A DNA stretch of 64,000 bases from Stenopsyche tienmushanensis (GCA_008973525.1 WACJ01000127.1:558001-622000); one strand, 5' to 3'. Shown: positions 24,053 to 34,700, counted from the first letter of the stretch. Notes: generated by a model not told the origin, from the sequence alone. A program made the numbers and translations.

Positions 24053-24216
24053 GGTCCGATTCACACTATGGTGCCGTTGGCTTCTCATACAAAAAACGGG
24101 ATTGGAACGATCCGATAGTTTGAATACTATCGATTGTTTCTTGTGTAAGAATATTTGATCGGACCAGGATTGGAGCGAGATCGAACCGTTACCGGCACCA
24201 TAGTGTGGATCGGATC
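24053..24216 (-). mobile_element. Harbinger-like MITE, copy 3, inverted and shortened (164 bp)
   Basis: Reverse-complement orientation relative to copies 1 and 2, with TAA duplications at 24050-24052 and 24217-24219. About 36 bp are missing from one arm: after GGTGCCGTT the sequence goes directly to GGCTTCTCATAC. The outer 20 bp of both ends are retained. Confidence 0.78.
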
Positions 24217-24792
24217 TAAGTAAGCTTAAGAAACTTAAGGAACTCTCTTCTTTAGGTATATCATACACTATTTATCATTTATCTAGCAACATGCCCATAG
24301 TACACCCATTTAAGAAAATTAGGCAGGTTATTTTTTAAGACTTCAGTGCGTCAGAACTTGAAGAATTTTCCAGGACTTGAGGATCTTTTCATCTTCTTGA
24401 CTAACCAAATTCCACGTTAGTTGGTAATAACATGATATTTTAAATTAAAATTGATAATTTAAATTTACTTCTTAATGTGCGTTGCTTTTTCAATACTTTT
24501 CAGAATCAATAATATAATTTACATTTGTTTCATGATATTTCTGAAAAATGTCATTATACATCAGGGTCTTAATTTTTTTATATTTTGAAATGCTTGATCA
24601 TTTGATATGAGGCAACATTCAAGATGAAAACCATAGTAATATCTATGCCAACTTTGTTGTATGACCACATCAATGAGGTATTTGTTAATTTTTTTTAATA
24701 GTATCCAAATCTATAAACAAAAATATGAGTATATGATTAGGTTTGTTTTTATTATAATGATAATTATAATATTTTGAATTTCATTACAGAAA

Positions 24793-25460
24793 CTAGCGAG
24801 TTCCCAGCATGCGTTTCAATGCCAAAAGTGTTTGTGTTTTTATTCTGTTTATTGAAATGCTTTTATATATTTTTAAACACATCAAAAAACAGGTATATGA
24901 TCGCGTTTAGTAATTATGTGATACATCTCTTCTGTAGATTGTAGAGTTTCTTTGTTTTTCGATTTCTATTGCTTCTCACGCAATACTGATGTCGAAGTTT
25001 TAGATGGTTCCTATGGTTTTTGTACCAGCGAAATTGACGTGGTGATCGTTTTTCATAACTTGTTCAGTTAGCACCGATTTATAGTCAATTACTGCATTCT
25101 GTTGTTCCATCACCCTGTGGAAAATTTGTCTATATGGTATGATGTATTTCGTTAAATTCCTGATTTTTGTTTTTCACTTTATTCTTTTTGTTGGATAGGA
25201 GACCTTTTCCCCTTCCCAAAGATCATGCTAATACTGTGATAATGAAGTGCTCTTGGATACACAGAATTTTTTGTTTTTTTCGTGTGCTAATAAATCATCT
25301 GCTAATAAATGAGAAGATTTTTCGATGTGTGAGCAGCCCAAATACACCACCATGAGAAGCATGCCTACATGCAAATTCAGTCCACTCACTTGCAGCGATT
25401 GTCCCTGTGCTTTGTTGAAACTTAGTATAAAAATGGTAAAGTTCCAAGCAGTTGATCTGA
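24793..25460 (-). mobile_element. Helitron 3' part with helicase remnant
   Basis: Read on the minus strand. SFNKAQGQSLQVSGLNLHVG (about 25340-25425) matches the late helicase motif of Rep/Helicase Helitron proteins (INKAQGQ). It is followed by degraded C-terminal coding DNA and a non-coding tail with AATTACTAAACGCGATCATATACC, and it ends ...CATGCTGGGAACTCGCTAG at 24793-24796, flanked by T. CTAG is the canonical Helitron 3' end. The same tail ends the short Helitron at 29171-29852. Frameshifts and stops throughout; the Rep domain is absent. Confidence 0.72.
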
Positions 25461-25962
25461 GTTTGATTATTGGTCATCGCACATTTAAAAAAATCATAAT
25501 TGTTTAAAAATGGTAAATTTACATATTTCATTTACAGGTAGGACATGGATTAGTGACGCAATTCATGAACACAGAACAAAGAAAAAAAACTCCAGAGAGG
25601 GTCCATGGACTACATTAGCTTAATGATAAAAATATATATAAAAGAGAATAGTTTATTTTTTAAATAAAATTAGATTAGTAATATAAATATATATTATCAT
25701 CTATAATCAGTCATGTAAGTAAATACATACCATATTATTGGATACAAAACAGGAAAAGATGTTTTACAAAAATGTCCCTCTAAGCAAAGTATTAACAGTT
25801 TGTATACGGGTCTGTCTGATGAGTGATAACGCCTGGCACGGGGACGTCCGCGTCATATTTGTAAAAAACGATTTCAAGGCTATTCAAAAATGATACCGTA
25901 AGTCGATAGATCACTCAGCTTAAATATATTTTTGTGTGAATAGATTTTCACTTAAAATAGCA

Positions 25963-26690
25963 TTAAGAGATGTCTCTAGTCAAATGAAAAGGACTGGGAT
26001 CACAGTCACCCGTAAGTCTCCTGCGCTCAACGAGTGGCGCATAGCAATAATAAAGATATTTCATTGACGATATAATGCCTTGGTCCATGAACTGAATGAA
26101 AAATGACACATTAGGGGACAAAAATGTTCCAATCATAAGTCCATTGTTTATTTCCAATATGCTTTTGTGCAGATGAGTTAATTACAATATAGCAGATCCG
26201 TTGTAATTCGACAAACGTTTTATAAGGCGGTTTTGGGTTATTCAATTGGTCAGACTATAGAGAACTACCCCCGAACATTTGTAATCTAGAACTTTTTAGA
26301 AAGGAGTACTTGTAATCAGAACAATTAGGAAAATGATGAAATATACATTTTATTTTATAGAATTAATGTCATAAACGCAATGGCAATAGCAGTTATAAAA
26401 AATAAAAACCTTTTACCGTCATCAGGTGTTTAAACTATCACTTGCTAGCTACAAAGTCTTCTTTTTTGTTATCTTGTAAAACAACTTTGCTTTCATTGCC
26501 AATATGGACCCAGAAATAGGTGTATGCACGTTTCAATCCTGAAGAAACCACGTATACAAAGCTTCCTCCACCTTTGTATGTTTAGCTTTATAGAAAGTCT
26601 CTTATAGTGTCTCTTTCTTGGTCTACAATCAATGATGAGGACGAACTTTTGAATGAGGACAATTGGATTAAGAACTTCAACGATCAATTT
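25963..26690 (-). pseudogene. Pogo/Tigger-like transposase remnant
   Basis: Minus strand. Near 26470-26575 one frame reads VEEALYTWFLQD, a stop, then NVHTPISGSILAMKAKLF, the CENP-B/Tc5-type DNA-binding domain. Downstream, at 25963-26157, is LSPNVSFFIQFMDQGIISSM, the DDE-domain signature LPPN.TS..QPMDQG. Several stops and frameshifts lie between, and the middle is mostly unreadable. A dead copy. Confidence 0.72.
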
Positions 26691-26814
26691 CGATCTATTG
26701 AAAAAAATCTGATCGATTTTAAAAAAACATGAAAACGTTTCGCGAATAATTAAAATATCAGCGAATCATCATAAATTCAGAATAGACAGGTACGTCTTGA
26801 ATCACGGTCAATTG

Positions 26815-26960
26815 TCATGGTCCATGTTTCACCCCGATTTCTTTCCAAATCTGTCGATAGACGTAAGCGTGTCCCAATCTAGCAACGTCTTTCGTGATTG
26901 CTTCCAAGGCAATATTAAAAAGTAACGGTTTGAGGGCATCCCCTTGATTGATTCCTGGCT
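26815..26960 (-). pseudogene. LINE reverse-transcriptase fragment
   Basis: The minus-strand frame gives GINQGDALKPLLFNIALEAI, which is RT motif 4 of non-LTR retrotransposons (G..QGD.LSPLLFN..LE). It continues TKDVARLGHAYVYRQIWKEI and stops at TGA (26815-26817). The catalytic YADD is not present in the preserved piece. Clade not assignable. Confidence 0.65.
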
Positions 26961-27214
26961 ATATTCAAATTTTATATCGATGTTTCAACAGGTGAAACAT
27001 AACATGGAACCGGAAAGAGTTAATGGTTAACGAAAAACGTAGTACATATATTTTGGCATACTAAACGTTATGGCAATCCGATAATTGAAAAAACTAAACG
27101 TTGTTCTGATTATGGCACATATGCTGTCTTCGATCATTATATTGTGAAGGTTTACTTTTCGACAGCAAATCTCTTGAATTTAAGGTATTTTATTCTTGCA
27201 ATTGACTATATGTA

Positions 27215-28008
27215 TCAGGTCAGTCCAAAAGTTCGTGCGCATTTTTGGATTTTTTAAATAGTGCAAATAAAACACAATTTAATATTTGATTAAGAACCTG
27301 TCGAAATTGATTAATATATCAGTCAGTTTGTCACCAATTTTCGTAAACATCAGATGCATAGTAATACCCATAAAAATGAATATTGATAATCAATGCAAAT
27401 GTGCTATGTTATATTTCTTACTTTCGTGTGGCGAATCTGCCAGATCTGTAGCGATAAAAAATAATAATGTACATGGTGAACATACTATCAGTGTTAGGAA
27501 TGCCTAAAAATGGTTTAAAAAAATTAAAGCTGGAGAAAGCAGCATTTATGATAAATCCTGTTCAAGACGTTCTGTTAATTTTGATAACGATGTTTTTAAA
27601 AATCTTGTGCAGTCAGAGCCACAATTAACACTGGTCCAGATCACAGAAAGGATGGATTCATCTTATGGAATAGTCTTTCGTTATTTAAAGGAGATTGGGA
27701 AAGTATTCAAGCTTGGAAAGTGGGTACCGCATGAGCTATTCGAATCCAATTGCCAGCAACGAACAAACATCAGCATTTCTCTTTTATCGTGCTTCGAAAG
27801 AGAGCAATTTTTTTCTGTTTGGTAACAGGTGATGAAAAACGGATTGTTTATCATAATGTCACAAGAAAAAGGCAGGGAACTGATAAAGATAAGCAGCAAA
27901 TTCTAACAACAAAAGTCTACATCAAAAAAAAAATTAAATTGTGTTTTATTTATGCATACTTAAAAAAAAAAATCACAAAAATGCGCACGAACTTTTAGAC
28001 TGACCTGA
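27215..28008 (+). mobile_element. mariner element, internally deleted (794 bp)
   Basis: Inverted ends TCAGGTCAGTCCAAAAGTTC (left) and the reverse complement of TCAGGTCAGTCTAAAAGTTC (right), continuing GTGCGCATTTTTG. TA duplications at 27213-27214 and 28009-28010. Autonomous mariners are about 1.3 kb, so roughly 500 bp are missing, from the 3' half of the transposase. Confidence 0.9.
27397..27900 (+). pseudogene. mariner transposase, truncated and broken
   Basis: Starts near MLYFLLSCGESARSVAIKNN; an in-frame stop at 27505-27507; then KWFKKIKAGESSIYDKS, FDNDVFKNLVQSEPQLTLVQ, YLKEIGKVFKLGKWVPHELF (the second helix-turn-helix and the WVPHEL motif). A frameshift near 27800 leads to VTGDEKRIVYHN, which holds the first catalytic Asp of the D,D34D triad. 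The second and third Asp regions are deleted. The protein cannot be active. Confidence 0.88.
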
Positions 28009-28071
28009 TAGTTACATTATGATGGTGATGAAATAATATCAATATTTTTATTATTATTATATTACTGTCTC

Positions 28072-28389
28072 CTATAATTTAGTAGCTATATGTAAAGCAT
28101 ATGCCACCGAGTATAGATTCGGATCTGAATTTGTCACAAAATTTGGGTTCAAATTTTGGAAGGGTCCATCTGCTGGAACATGAAACGTCTCTGAATCTTT
28201 TATGTAATTCGGAGGTAACCCATTAATATTGATCATGTTCAGGTAAGCACGTCGAGTCAATTTAAAATATAAATTGAATATTTCATCGATACGTATGTAT
28301 GTGCCGGAGTTTTTCGAGATTATCTTAACCGGGTCCAAATCAAAGTGGAAGTGGGAATTAAAAAGTGTCTTAGAAATATACATTTCTTC
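28072..28389 (-). CDS. Candidate terminal coding exon of an unrecognised gene
   Basis: On the minus strand the acceptor-like tract GATCCTCTTTGCAG precedes an open frame of 105 codons that starts EEMYISKTLFNSHFHFDLDP, includes LTRRAYLNMININGLPPNYI, and ends SVAYALHIATKL before TAG. There is no in-frame ATG at the acceptor, so an upstream exon would be needed, unless translation starts at the Met five codons in. Composition is protein-like with a mixed residue make-up and no low-complexity bias. It lies 63 bp from the end of a mariner remnant but does not resemble a mariner, hAT, Tigger or RT protein. I do not recognise the family. It could be a genuine gene end, an old gene remnant or an unknown element. 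Confidence 0.4.
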   Translation of the reverse strand, partial: EEMYISKTLFNSHFHFDLDPVKIISKNSGTYIRIDEIFNLYFKLTRRAYLNMININGLPPNYIKDSETFHVPADGPFQNLNPNFVTNSDPNLYSVAYALHIATKL

Positions 28390-28439
28390 CTGCAAAGAGG
28401 ATCACAAGTCCTCTTACCTTCAACCATCAATTACGTATT

Positions 28440-28840
28440 TAATTTGAGATATTGCGAGGGAGAAGGCCCTCAAATTTCCGAGAGCCCAACTTTGTGAATG
28501 GTTTTCCACCGCCATTGTTGTAATTTTAATGGGAAAAATCCTCGAATTTGCCGTTTGTTTTTTATCACCCGTCTCGGCACATAATTCGTGATTAATTTTT
28601 ATTATTTCGGCTTTTATCTTCTCATATTTGTTACGTTGTCGTATTTAAATTAAAAACATAAATATTCCCTCTATATATATTTCAATGAGTCCTACTGGAG
28701 GACGGGAGTGAAACGATCCATACAAATTCGATCATTATTAAAAACATTTTTTATGTTTTATGCTTGACACCGAATCAAATTTAATTTAAATGTTATACAT
28801 TACGGAAACCGCAAAATAATCAATATTTTGAAGCTTTCCC
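28440..28840. other. Non-coding, GC-mixed
   Basis: This stretch lies upstream of the candidate minus-strand exon and could be its intron. There is no second exon I can defend. A GT donor-like AAGGTAAGAG occurs on the minus strand at about 28420, too close to the acceptor for a normal intron. Confidence 0.35.
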
Positions 28841-28939
28841 TTTTAAAGTCAGTATATATAGAGGCACGGTTCAGGAAACATGTAGTTTTTGTTCTCATTT
28901 AAAAGTGAGAGTTGTGAATTTATTATATTTGTTATGAGT

Positions 28940-29155
28940 TTTGAAGTCACGAAACCTGTACCTGTAGGTAGTCCCGCGTTAAGCGGTTGGACTCGTAACC
29001 CGATCATCTCGGGTTCGAATCCCACAGGAGATGTGGCTGGCAACCACATTTTTAAAAACATATATATGCCATGAAAAACCATGTCAAAATGGTTGGTAAT
29101 GATACCATAAAAAAGGGATCGCTAAAAGCCACCTCAAAAAAAAAAAAAAAAAAAA
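28940..29155 (+). mobile_element. tRNA-related SINE with poly(A) tail
   Basis: Contains an internal Pol III B box GGTTCGAATCC (29012-29022) and, about 40 bp earlier, an A-box-like TAGTCCCGCGTTAAGCGGTT, with an anticodon-loop-like CTCGTAA between. It is followed by about 110 bp of unrelated sequence and a 20-A tail at 29136-29155. The tRNA fold is imperfect (T-stem and acceptor mismatches), so it is a retroposed relative rather than a working tRNA gene. The 5' boundary is uncertain. Confidence 0.65.
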
Positions 29156-29170
29156 GTAATATACGCTAAA

Positions 29171-29852
29171 TCTAATATATAAAAAATAATCTTTATTTGT
29201 TCGAATTTAATACGCTGCCATACCGCTCATTCGATTGCGATAAAACTTTGTCCACTTATTGTTTAAATTTACGGGAATAACATAGGCATAGTAAAAATAT
29301 TGTCTGTATGTGAAATTTGTTATGCGAGACGTTTAACGTATGCACTATGTTGGCGCGTATTGGTCTGGTGATTGCACTACAACCGTCTATTTGTAATGAA
29401 TATGCCAAGTATTTGATCCTTGGTTGATAACACACAGACGTCATCATTTTAATTCATAACTAGATCAATTAGTTTGGCGACAAAAGCAACACATCGAAAA
29501 CGAGCCTCTTTTAAACTTTAATAAGAACGATCATCACATCTATTTTACTGGTACAAAATCCGCAGGAACCAGCGAAAGCTTCAAATAAAAAATCTGAAAG
29601 TGCAAACAATATCCAATGATGCTCACAAGGAACATCAGCAAGGCGCCGGCAGTTATTTCTTGTCCACGAGTCCGACAGGAAACAAGAAGTACATTTAAAT
29701 TTTTAATTTACCTCTCAAATAATTACTAAGCGCGATCATGTACCCTTTTTTAGTCTAATTAAAAATATATCAAAGCACTTCAATAAATATGATTAAAACA
29801 TAAAACTTTATTTCTTTGTGTGGAATTGCAACGTATGCCGGGTAGTCACTAG
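29171..29852 (+). mobile_element. Short non-autonomous Helitron with both ends (682 bp)
   Basis: 5' end TCTAATATATAAAAAATAAT preceded by A; 3' end GCCGGGTAGTCACTAG followed by T, which fits Helitron rules (5'-TC, CTRR-3', insertion between A and T). The interior keeps pieces shared with the helicase-region remnants at 24793 and 38209, such as GAACGATCATCACATCTATT, AAGGCGCCGGCAG and AATTACTAAGCGCGATCATG, so it is a deletion derivative of the same family. Confidence 0.75.
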
Positions 29853-30110
29853 TCTAATATATAAAAATTAATCTCTGTTTGTTCGTATGTAATGCGCTGC
29901 CATACCTTTCATCCGATTGTGATAAAACTTTGTCCATTTATTGCTAAGGATTGCGCGAGTAGCATAGGTATGATTTAATATATAAAAAATGTTTGTTTGT
30001 CTGTATTTAATGCACTGCCGTAACGTTCATCCGATTGCAATAAAAACTTTGGTGCGTTTTTGTCCAATTTATGGAAATCCTTAGATTCATACGGTTTCAC
30101 AAGAAAAAAT
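29853..30110 (+). mobile_element. Helitron 5'-end units abutting the previous element
   Basis: The T and C directly after CTAG at 29849-29852 begin a new TCTAATATATAAAAATTAAT 5' block. A second diverged block starts near 29973 (TTTAATATATAAAAAATG). Each contains TGCCATACC/TGCCGTAACG and GATTG(C/T)GATAAAAC-like motifs. No 3' end was found downstream, so this copy is truncated or decayed. Confidence 0.6.
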
Positions 30111-31441
30111 AACGATCTAAACGTTTGTGTACAATTAAATTTTCCCTAATATCACAAATATGAAGGAAATTTATAGACATTAACCAAATGGTATATGAAA
30201 ATATTTCAATTGATGAACAGTTCATTTTTACAAAAGCGCAGATATTTATTGAATTTATTGATTTAGCTGACATAATCAAATTGATTTGAAATTAGACTAG
30301 ATTTAAAAAAATAATAAACTCTGTTTTTCTTTAACCGCCAATTTGACGAGTATTAGTAGAATAAGATATTGGCGAAATCTTAGTCATAGTTATTTTATTT
30401 TTGCAAATCGATAATTTATTGATAGTCTTTTTAAACTCTTTTGGTTGTCTTTTTGAATTGAAATAAAACGATCGATTGGAAATATTTATACTTTCTTCCA
30501 AATATATTGGTATGGTGAATATTTTTTTCAATAATCTGAATTTAAATTGAAAATTTTATGACAAAAGTTTAAGGGTTGATTCAATATATCTACATGTACT
30601 AAGTAGATTAATTTAAAAGATTAAGAATATTTAAGCATAAACATATTTATAATAAAGCTTATCGAACGCAGCTTCACTACCCCAATACATTATAAATTCC
30701 AAAATAGGGTGGCATAAAAAGTTTTTGATCAAATTGAAATAGACTTTTTTGCTTACAAGACGAAAGTGTTAAGTTAGTGCTGATATTTATGCTCGAATGG
30801 TGTAGGGTCGCGATGAGCCCCAGGTCCAGGGGTGTAATGTGATTGATAAAGGTAGCTATAGGCGCGTTCATAAATCAAATGTATTGGATAAAGTTATGAA
30901 AGCTCCATTGAAATAAATGGACAACCCCAATTTCACGTAAGTGATAACTCGTGTTCAAGTTTGTACCGGAGCAGAAGCTGGAGGAGATCCAGCTGGAGAT
31001 CGTGTAGGCACTACCTGAACTTCTCTCCGCGCGAAGGGTACCTTTAAATTTTCAACCTTCACCCCCATTTTATTTATGATACATTGACCCACTTATTTAT
31101 TACGGCCTTACAGCGGGAAAAATACTGACACACAACTTAAATGGTAAATGTTAGCCCAAAAATGGATGTCGGCTCTCGAGGGCCTGGTAATAGCCGACAT
31201 TTCCTTTCCGAGCATATATTATTTTATAATTTCCGCATAAATACAACCTTCTCGCGATTATTACTCCATGACTGGCATCCTAATGAAAAAACACTATGTA
31301 AGCGTAGAAAATAAAATCAAGCTTGTGTAATTAATTTTGTTTAATTTACAGCAAGGTCCGCTTAATTAAAACTATAGCTATAACCTATGAATATGAACCT
31401 TTTTTTGTTTAAGGCGTTAGAACGAAAATATTACCTTATTC

Positions 31442-31500
31442 CAGTGTTTCTCAACCGGTGCACCGCGAGCTTATTACAAGTGCACCGCGAAAAAATTGGT
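31442..31500 (+). mobile_element. hAT-type transposon terminus
   Basis: CAGTGTTTCTCAACCGGTGC followed by ACCGCGAGC and, 20 bp on, a second GTGCACCGCGA. CAGTGxTTCTCAACC is the start of many hAT (Charlie/ZBED-type) elements. The matching opposite end was not found in the window. Confidence 0.4.
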
Positions 31501-31619
31501 AAAAACGAAAAATTCTGCAAAACAGTGAAAACCGAAAAAGTCGTTGGCGAAATTATGAAATTCAACGAAAGAGTTAATGTAATTTTGAATTAGCCAAATC
31601 AATTGCGCGTATGTTAACC

Positions 31620-31900
31620 GTTTAACGTAGACTTTGGGTATTCTACGCCTCGCAGCCGCAGTCTGTTCAAAGTGGAGTAAATAAACATGCTGTGGAGAAA
31701 CAATCGTCTTTGAAATCCAGCACCATCACCCTGTGGAATCCTTCTCGTCAACGTTACGGGAGACGCAGCAGTCGCAGGCCGTCAGAAGCTCTATGAACGG
31801 AGGTAACTGGGACTGGTCGACAGAAGCAACACGAACATAACTAGACCCCTGAACTCAGCTGAGAGTTCTCGCCCACGTTAAATTTATTACCAAACGAAAT
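31620..31900. other. GC-richer unidentified segment, LTR-like
   Basis: Contains GGAGTAAATAAACATGCTGT at about 31673 and a GC-richer stretch with ACTGGGACTGGTCGACAGAA at about 31808. The texture recalls the end of an LTR plus leader, but no partner LTR, primer-binding site or gag/pol frame is present. Confidence 0.15.
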
Positions 31901-34159
31901 CGTGAATCAGACCAAAATATTAATGACACAGGGAGTACAAGTGAAAGAAGTAGTGACGATATTACTAGACATCATACGTCTCATACAAAAGAAAATGTAT
32001 CCAGTAAAATCAGAAAAAATAATCGACAATATTCTGAAGAATATTTATGTTTCGGTTTTACGTATTATTACGCATTATGTATTTAACTCAAAGTATGAGT
32101 ATATTTGAAAACTTCGGTATTTCGGATTGATATTGCGCTATTCGAAAGACTTACCTAAAACAAAGAATTTAAACATCCATTAGACCAAATATTTTGTGTG
32201 TATATTTTAGATGACAAATTAAATGCTCACATTTATCTTGTAAATCTTATTATCCTTACCTGAGAGCTCTTACTGCATGAATTTTGAAGTCCTGGACACC
32301 TTTGGAATTTGGTTCACCAGCAGTTCTTTTGAACCACACTGTACAATTTTTCACAATGTCCATCTAAACTTAAGACTATTGATTGATCAAGGCTGGTCGA
32401 TTTCGTAATCAAACAATTGCGGATTGCTTTTATATTAAACACGATTTCATACCTGAAATTAAATATTTGACACATTTTAGTCCAATTATTTAGCTGATGA
32501 TATATTTTTAAAATGATATATGATGTATTTTCTTTAATCTAAGGAAAAATTGATGCTTAATGAAGCTTTTAGCTATGAAATGCTAAATGAATCACTTCCA
32601 AATATCGTATTTTACATATACATTTGAATGTTAGTAGTGACTTTAAAAAAATGATACAAAAATCGGACCTAAATCCTACATCTTAAAATAAACATCTTGA
32701 TTTTCCAATCCACTATAAGTATTATTTCCGATCTGTGTTCTTGAAATCTCAATGCAATTGTTCAACATTAAACATTTCGATAATAAGCCTAATAATCGTA
32801 TTACAATATACTTAAAAACTATGACTACTTGCCTCAATATTTTAGCTGCATGACGATCAGGATACAGTCTGGAACACGGATCACATTCCGGAACGGCACA
32901 ACACTCTGTGTATTAAAAAATATCACTTAACATACGCACATGCACATCCTAACCTGTGAAAATAAAATATAGCTCTGCACCGAATATTGTTGCATAGCAT
33001 AAACTCGACGCCTAAACTGGACGGACAAATTGAAACGCATTTATGACAAATTATTAATATTTATAAGAAAAACTATTTTTTAAAAATCATGGGATTAAAT
33101 AAGCTGCTGCGATATATTCCCAAAAATATTATTTTTCAAAAAAAAAAAATCACCATCCTTTTCGTTGCATAAATATATTATTTTTTAATGAATTTCAAAT
33201 TTGATAAAAATATTTTTGGGAATATATCAAAAGAGCTCATCTCAGAGAGAATCTCATGCATTCTTTCAATAGTTTTTCATAATAATTTTCATTTAGTATT
33301 AATACATTTATATTCGTACGCTCAGTTGAGCCGTCGAATTAAGCTGGGCGACAATCAGTGCGTGTTCGGTTCTTAGGTTATACGGTTTGGCTTAATCGTC
33401 AGAGGGATATATCTTAATAAATAAAGTGCAGTGTTGTTCCAGAATGCGTCCCGTACTCCAGGATCTATCCTGAACGTTATGCAGCGTCGATACTCAGGCA
33501 AGTGTTCTTAGTTTTTTAAGTGTTTTGTACTGCGATTTATAGTAAATTGGAGGTCCTTGATGTCTATTTTAAGATGTAGGATTTAAAGCCGATAAATTAT
33601 GTTTTTTTTAAAGCCACGATAAACTTTTGATTTTATTGTCACAATAGACTTTATTGTCACATAGAGTGCGGAATAAGATGTCGATGGTTGAATACAGTAG
33701 GATGGTTTCAATGGGTATCTGATGAGCTGTGCGCCTGGTCGTGGCGGAATCTTCAAATCGTCATGCAGTCTGACCGCTGAGGAAAGATTCATAACGAACG
33801 TTTGAATAAGGCTTATTCAAACGAAAAGGATTAAAAAAAGGCTCTATCAATAGGATTTTTTACTGTCCAATATATTCATCAACGGTTGTAAGTTTTGTTC
33901 GATCTTTATAATTCCAGTAAAAACATTTGCATTCACCTCACTAATAAAAATTGTGTGAGTACTGCGCGGAAGAAGTAAAACTTCTTAGCTCATAGAAAAA
34001 GTTAATTTTATGTATTGCTTTTTTTTCCTGGCTCGATACTTTCTATTTCTTTCTAAAGTACTTTTTGACACTTTTATTGACGGTTTGTTTGCTTTATTCC
34101 ATTCTCTAAAGACTCATACTCTGTCTGTATTCGTTTTTGTTCCATTTGACTTTTTACAT

Positions 34160-34700
34160 AATGAAAATTGTTAGCTAGAAGATTAAGCTGTGTTTGTGCA
34201 ATATATAAAAAAGTGCTACTGGTTGCTTTATGCTACGTATACACATGGTAGAGCCGGTTTGGGCGCATGCGTGTAGCGTACTTATGTGCGTGTGTTTGCG
34301 ACGGAGAAAGGATTCTCCCTCTCTTTCCAACCAATTGTCGCTTGGAGTCACTTTTCATCTCGTTCAGTTCAATTTATCCTACGCAGAAAATTTATTTAAT
34401 AATTTATAGCGTGAGCGATTTAATATACCCATGCAATAGCGCTTTGAATCTGAGCAGATTTAATTCGCCAGATTAACGGTGACATCTTTCGTTTCTCTTT
34501 AGGTGCAATGTGTTATTTTAACATCGCCATTTTCAATTACCGACCAATCGTTTTTTGCGCGTGCATCGTTGCCGGTTAGGTGTTGACGCGCAGGAGGCGG
34601 GAGTGGGGGGAGAGTTGTCGGTTGGCCTTGGCTGCGGGAGAACGTCCTTCTCGCTGCCAGATGTCTCTCTCTCGTGCTGAATAAAAAGTTACCTAGAGAA
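34160..34700 (+). repeat. Diverged repeat, reference copy
   Basis: The 34160-34390 part (GTTAGCTAGAAGATTAAG, GCTACTGGTTGCTTTATGC, GATTCTCCCTCTCTTTCC, TTGGAGTCACTTTTC) matches the reverse complement of 51392-51625 in the same order. The 34550-34690 part (GCGCAGGAGGCGGGAG, TGTCGGTTGGCCTTGGCTG, TCTCTCTCTCGTGCTGAATA) matches the reverse complement of 63638-63790. It contains an imperfect hairpin at 34630-34658. No coding signal; class unknown. Confidence 0.6.

Larger units (their letters stand above)
30110..34160. other. Mostly AT-rich non-coding DNA
   Basis: No gene recognised. A GC-richer patch is at 30950-31280, and the hAT-type end and LTR-like segment listed separately lie at 31442-31900. 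Short frames have no motif. Confidence 0.5.

Noticed and set aside
24029..24268. 79-codon minus-strand frame
   Set aside because: It is mostly the third Harbinger-like MITE copy read as protein.
28961..29033. A functional tRNA gene with a CGT (Thr) anticodon
   Set aside because: The B box is good, but the T-stem and acceptor stem mispair and a poly(A) tail follows downstream. A SINE explains it better.
31620..31900. LTR retrotransposon
   Set aside because: Only a vague LTR-like texture; no second LTR, primer-binding site, polypurine tract or gag/pol coding. Kept only as a very low-confidence note.
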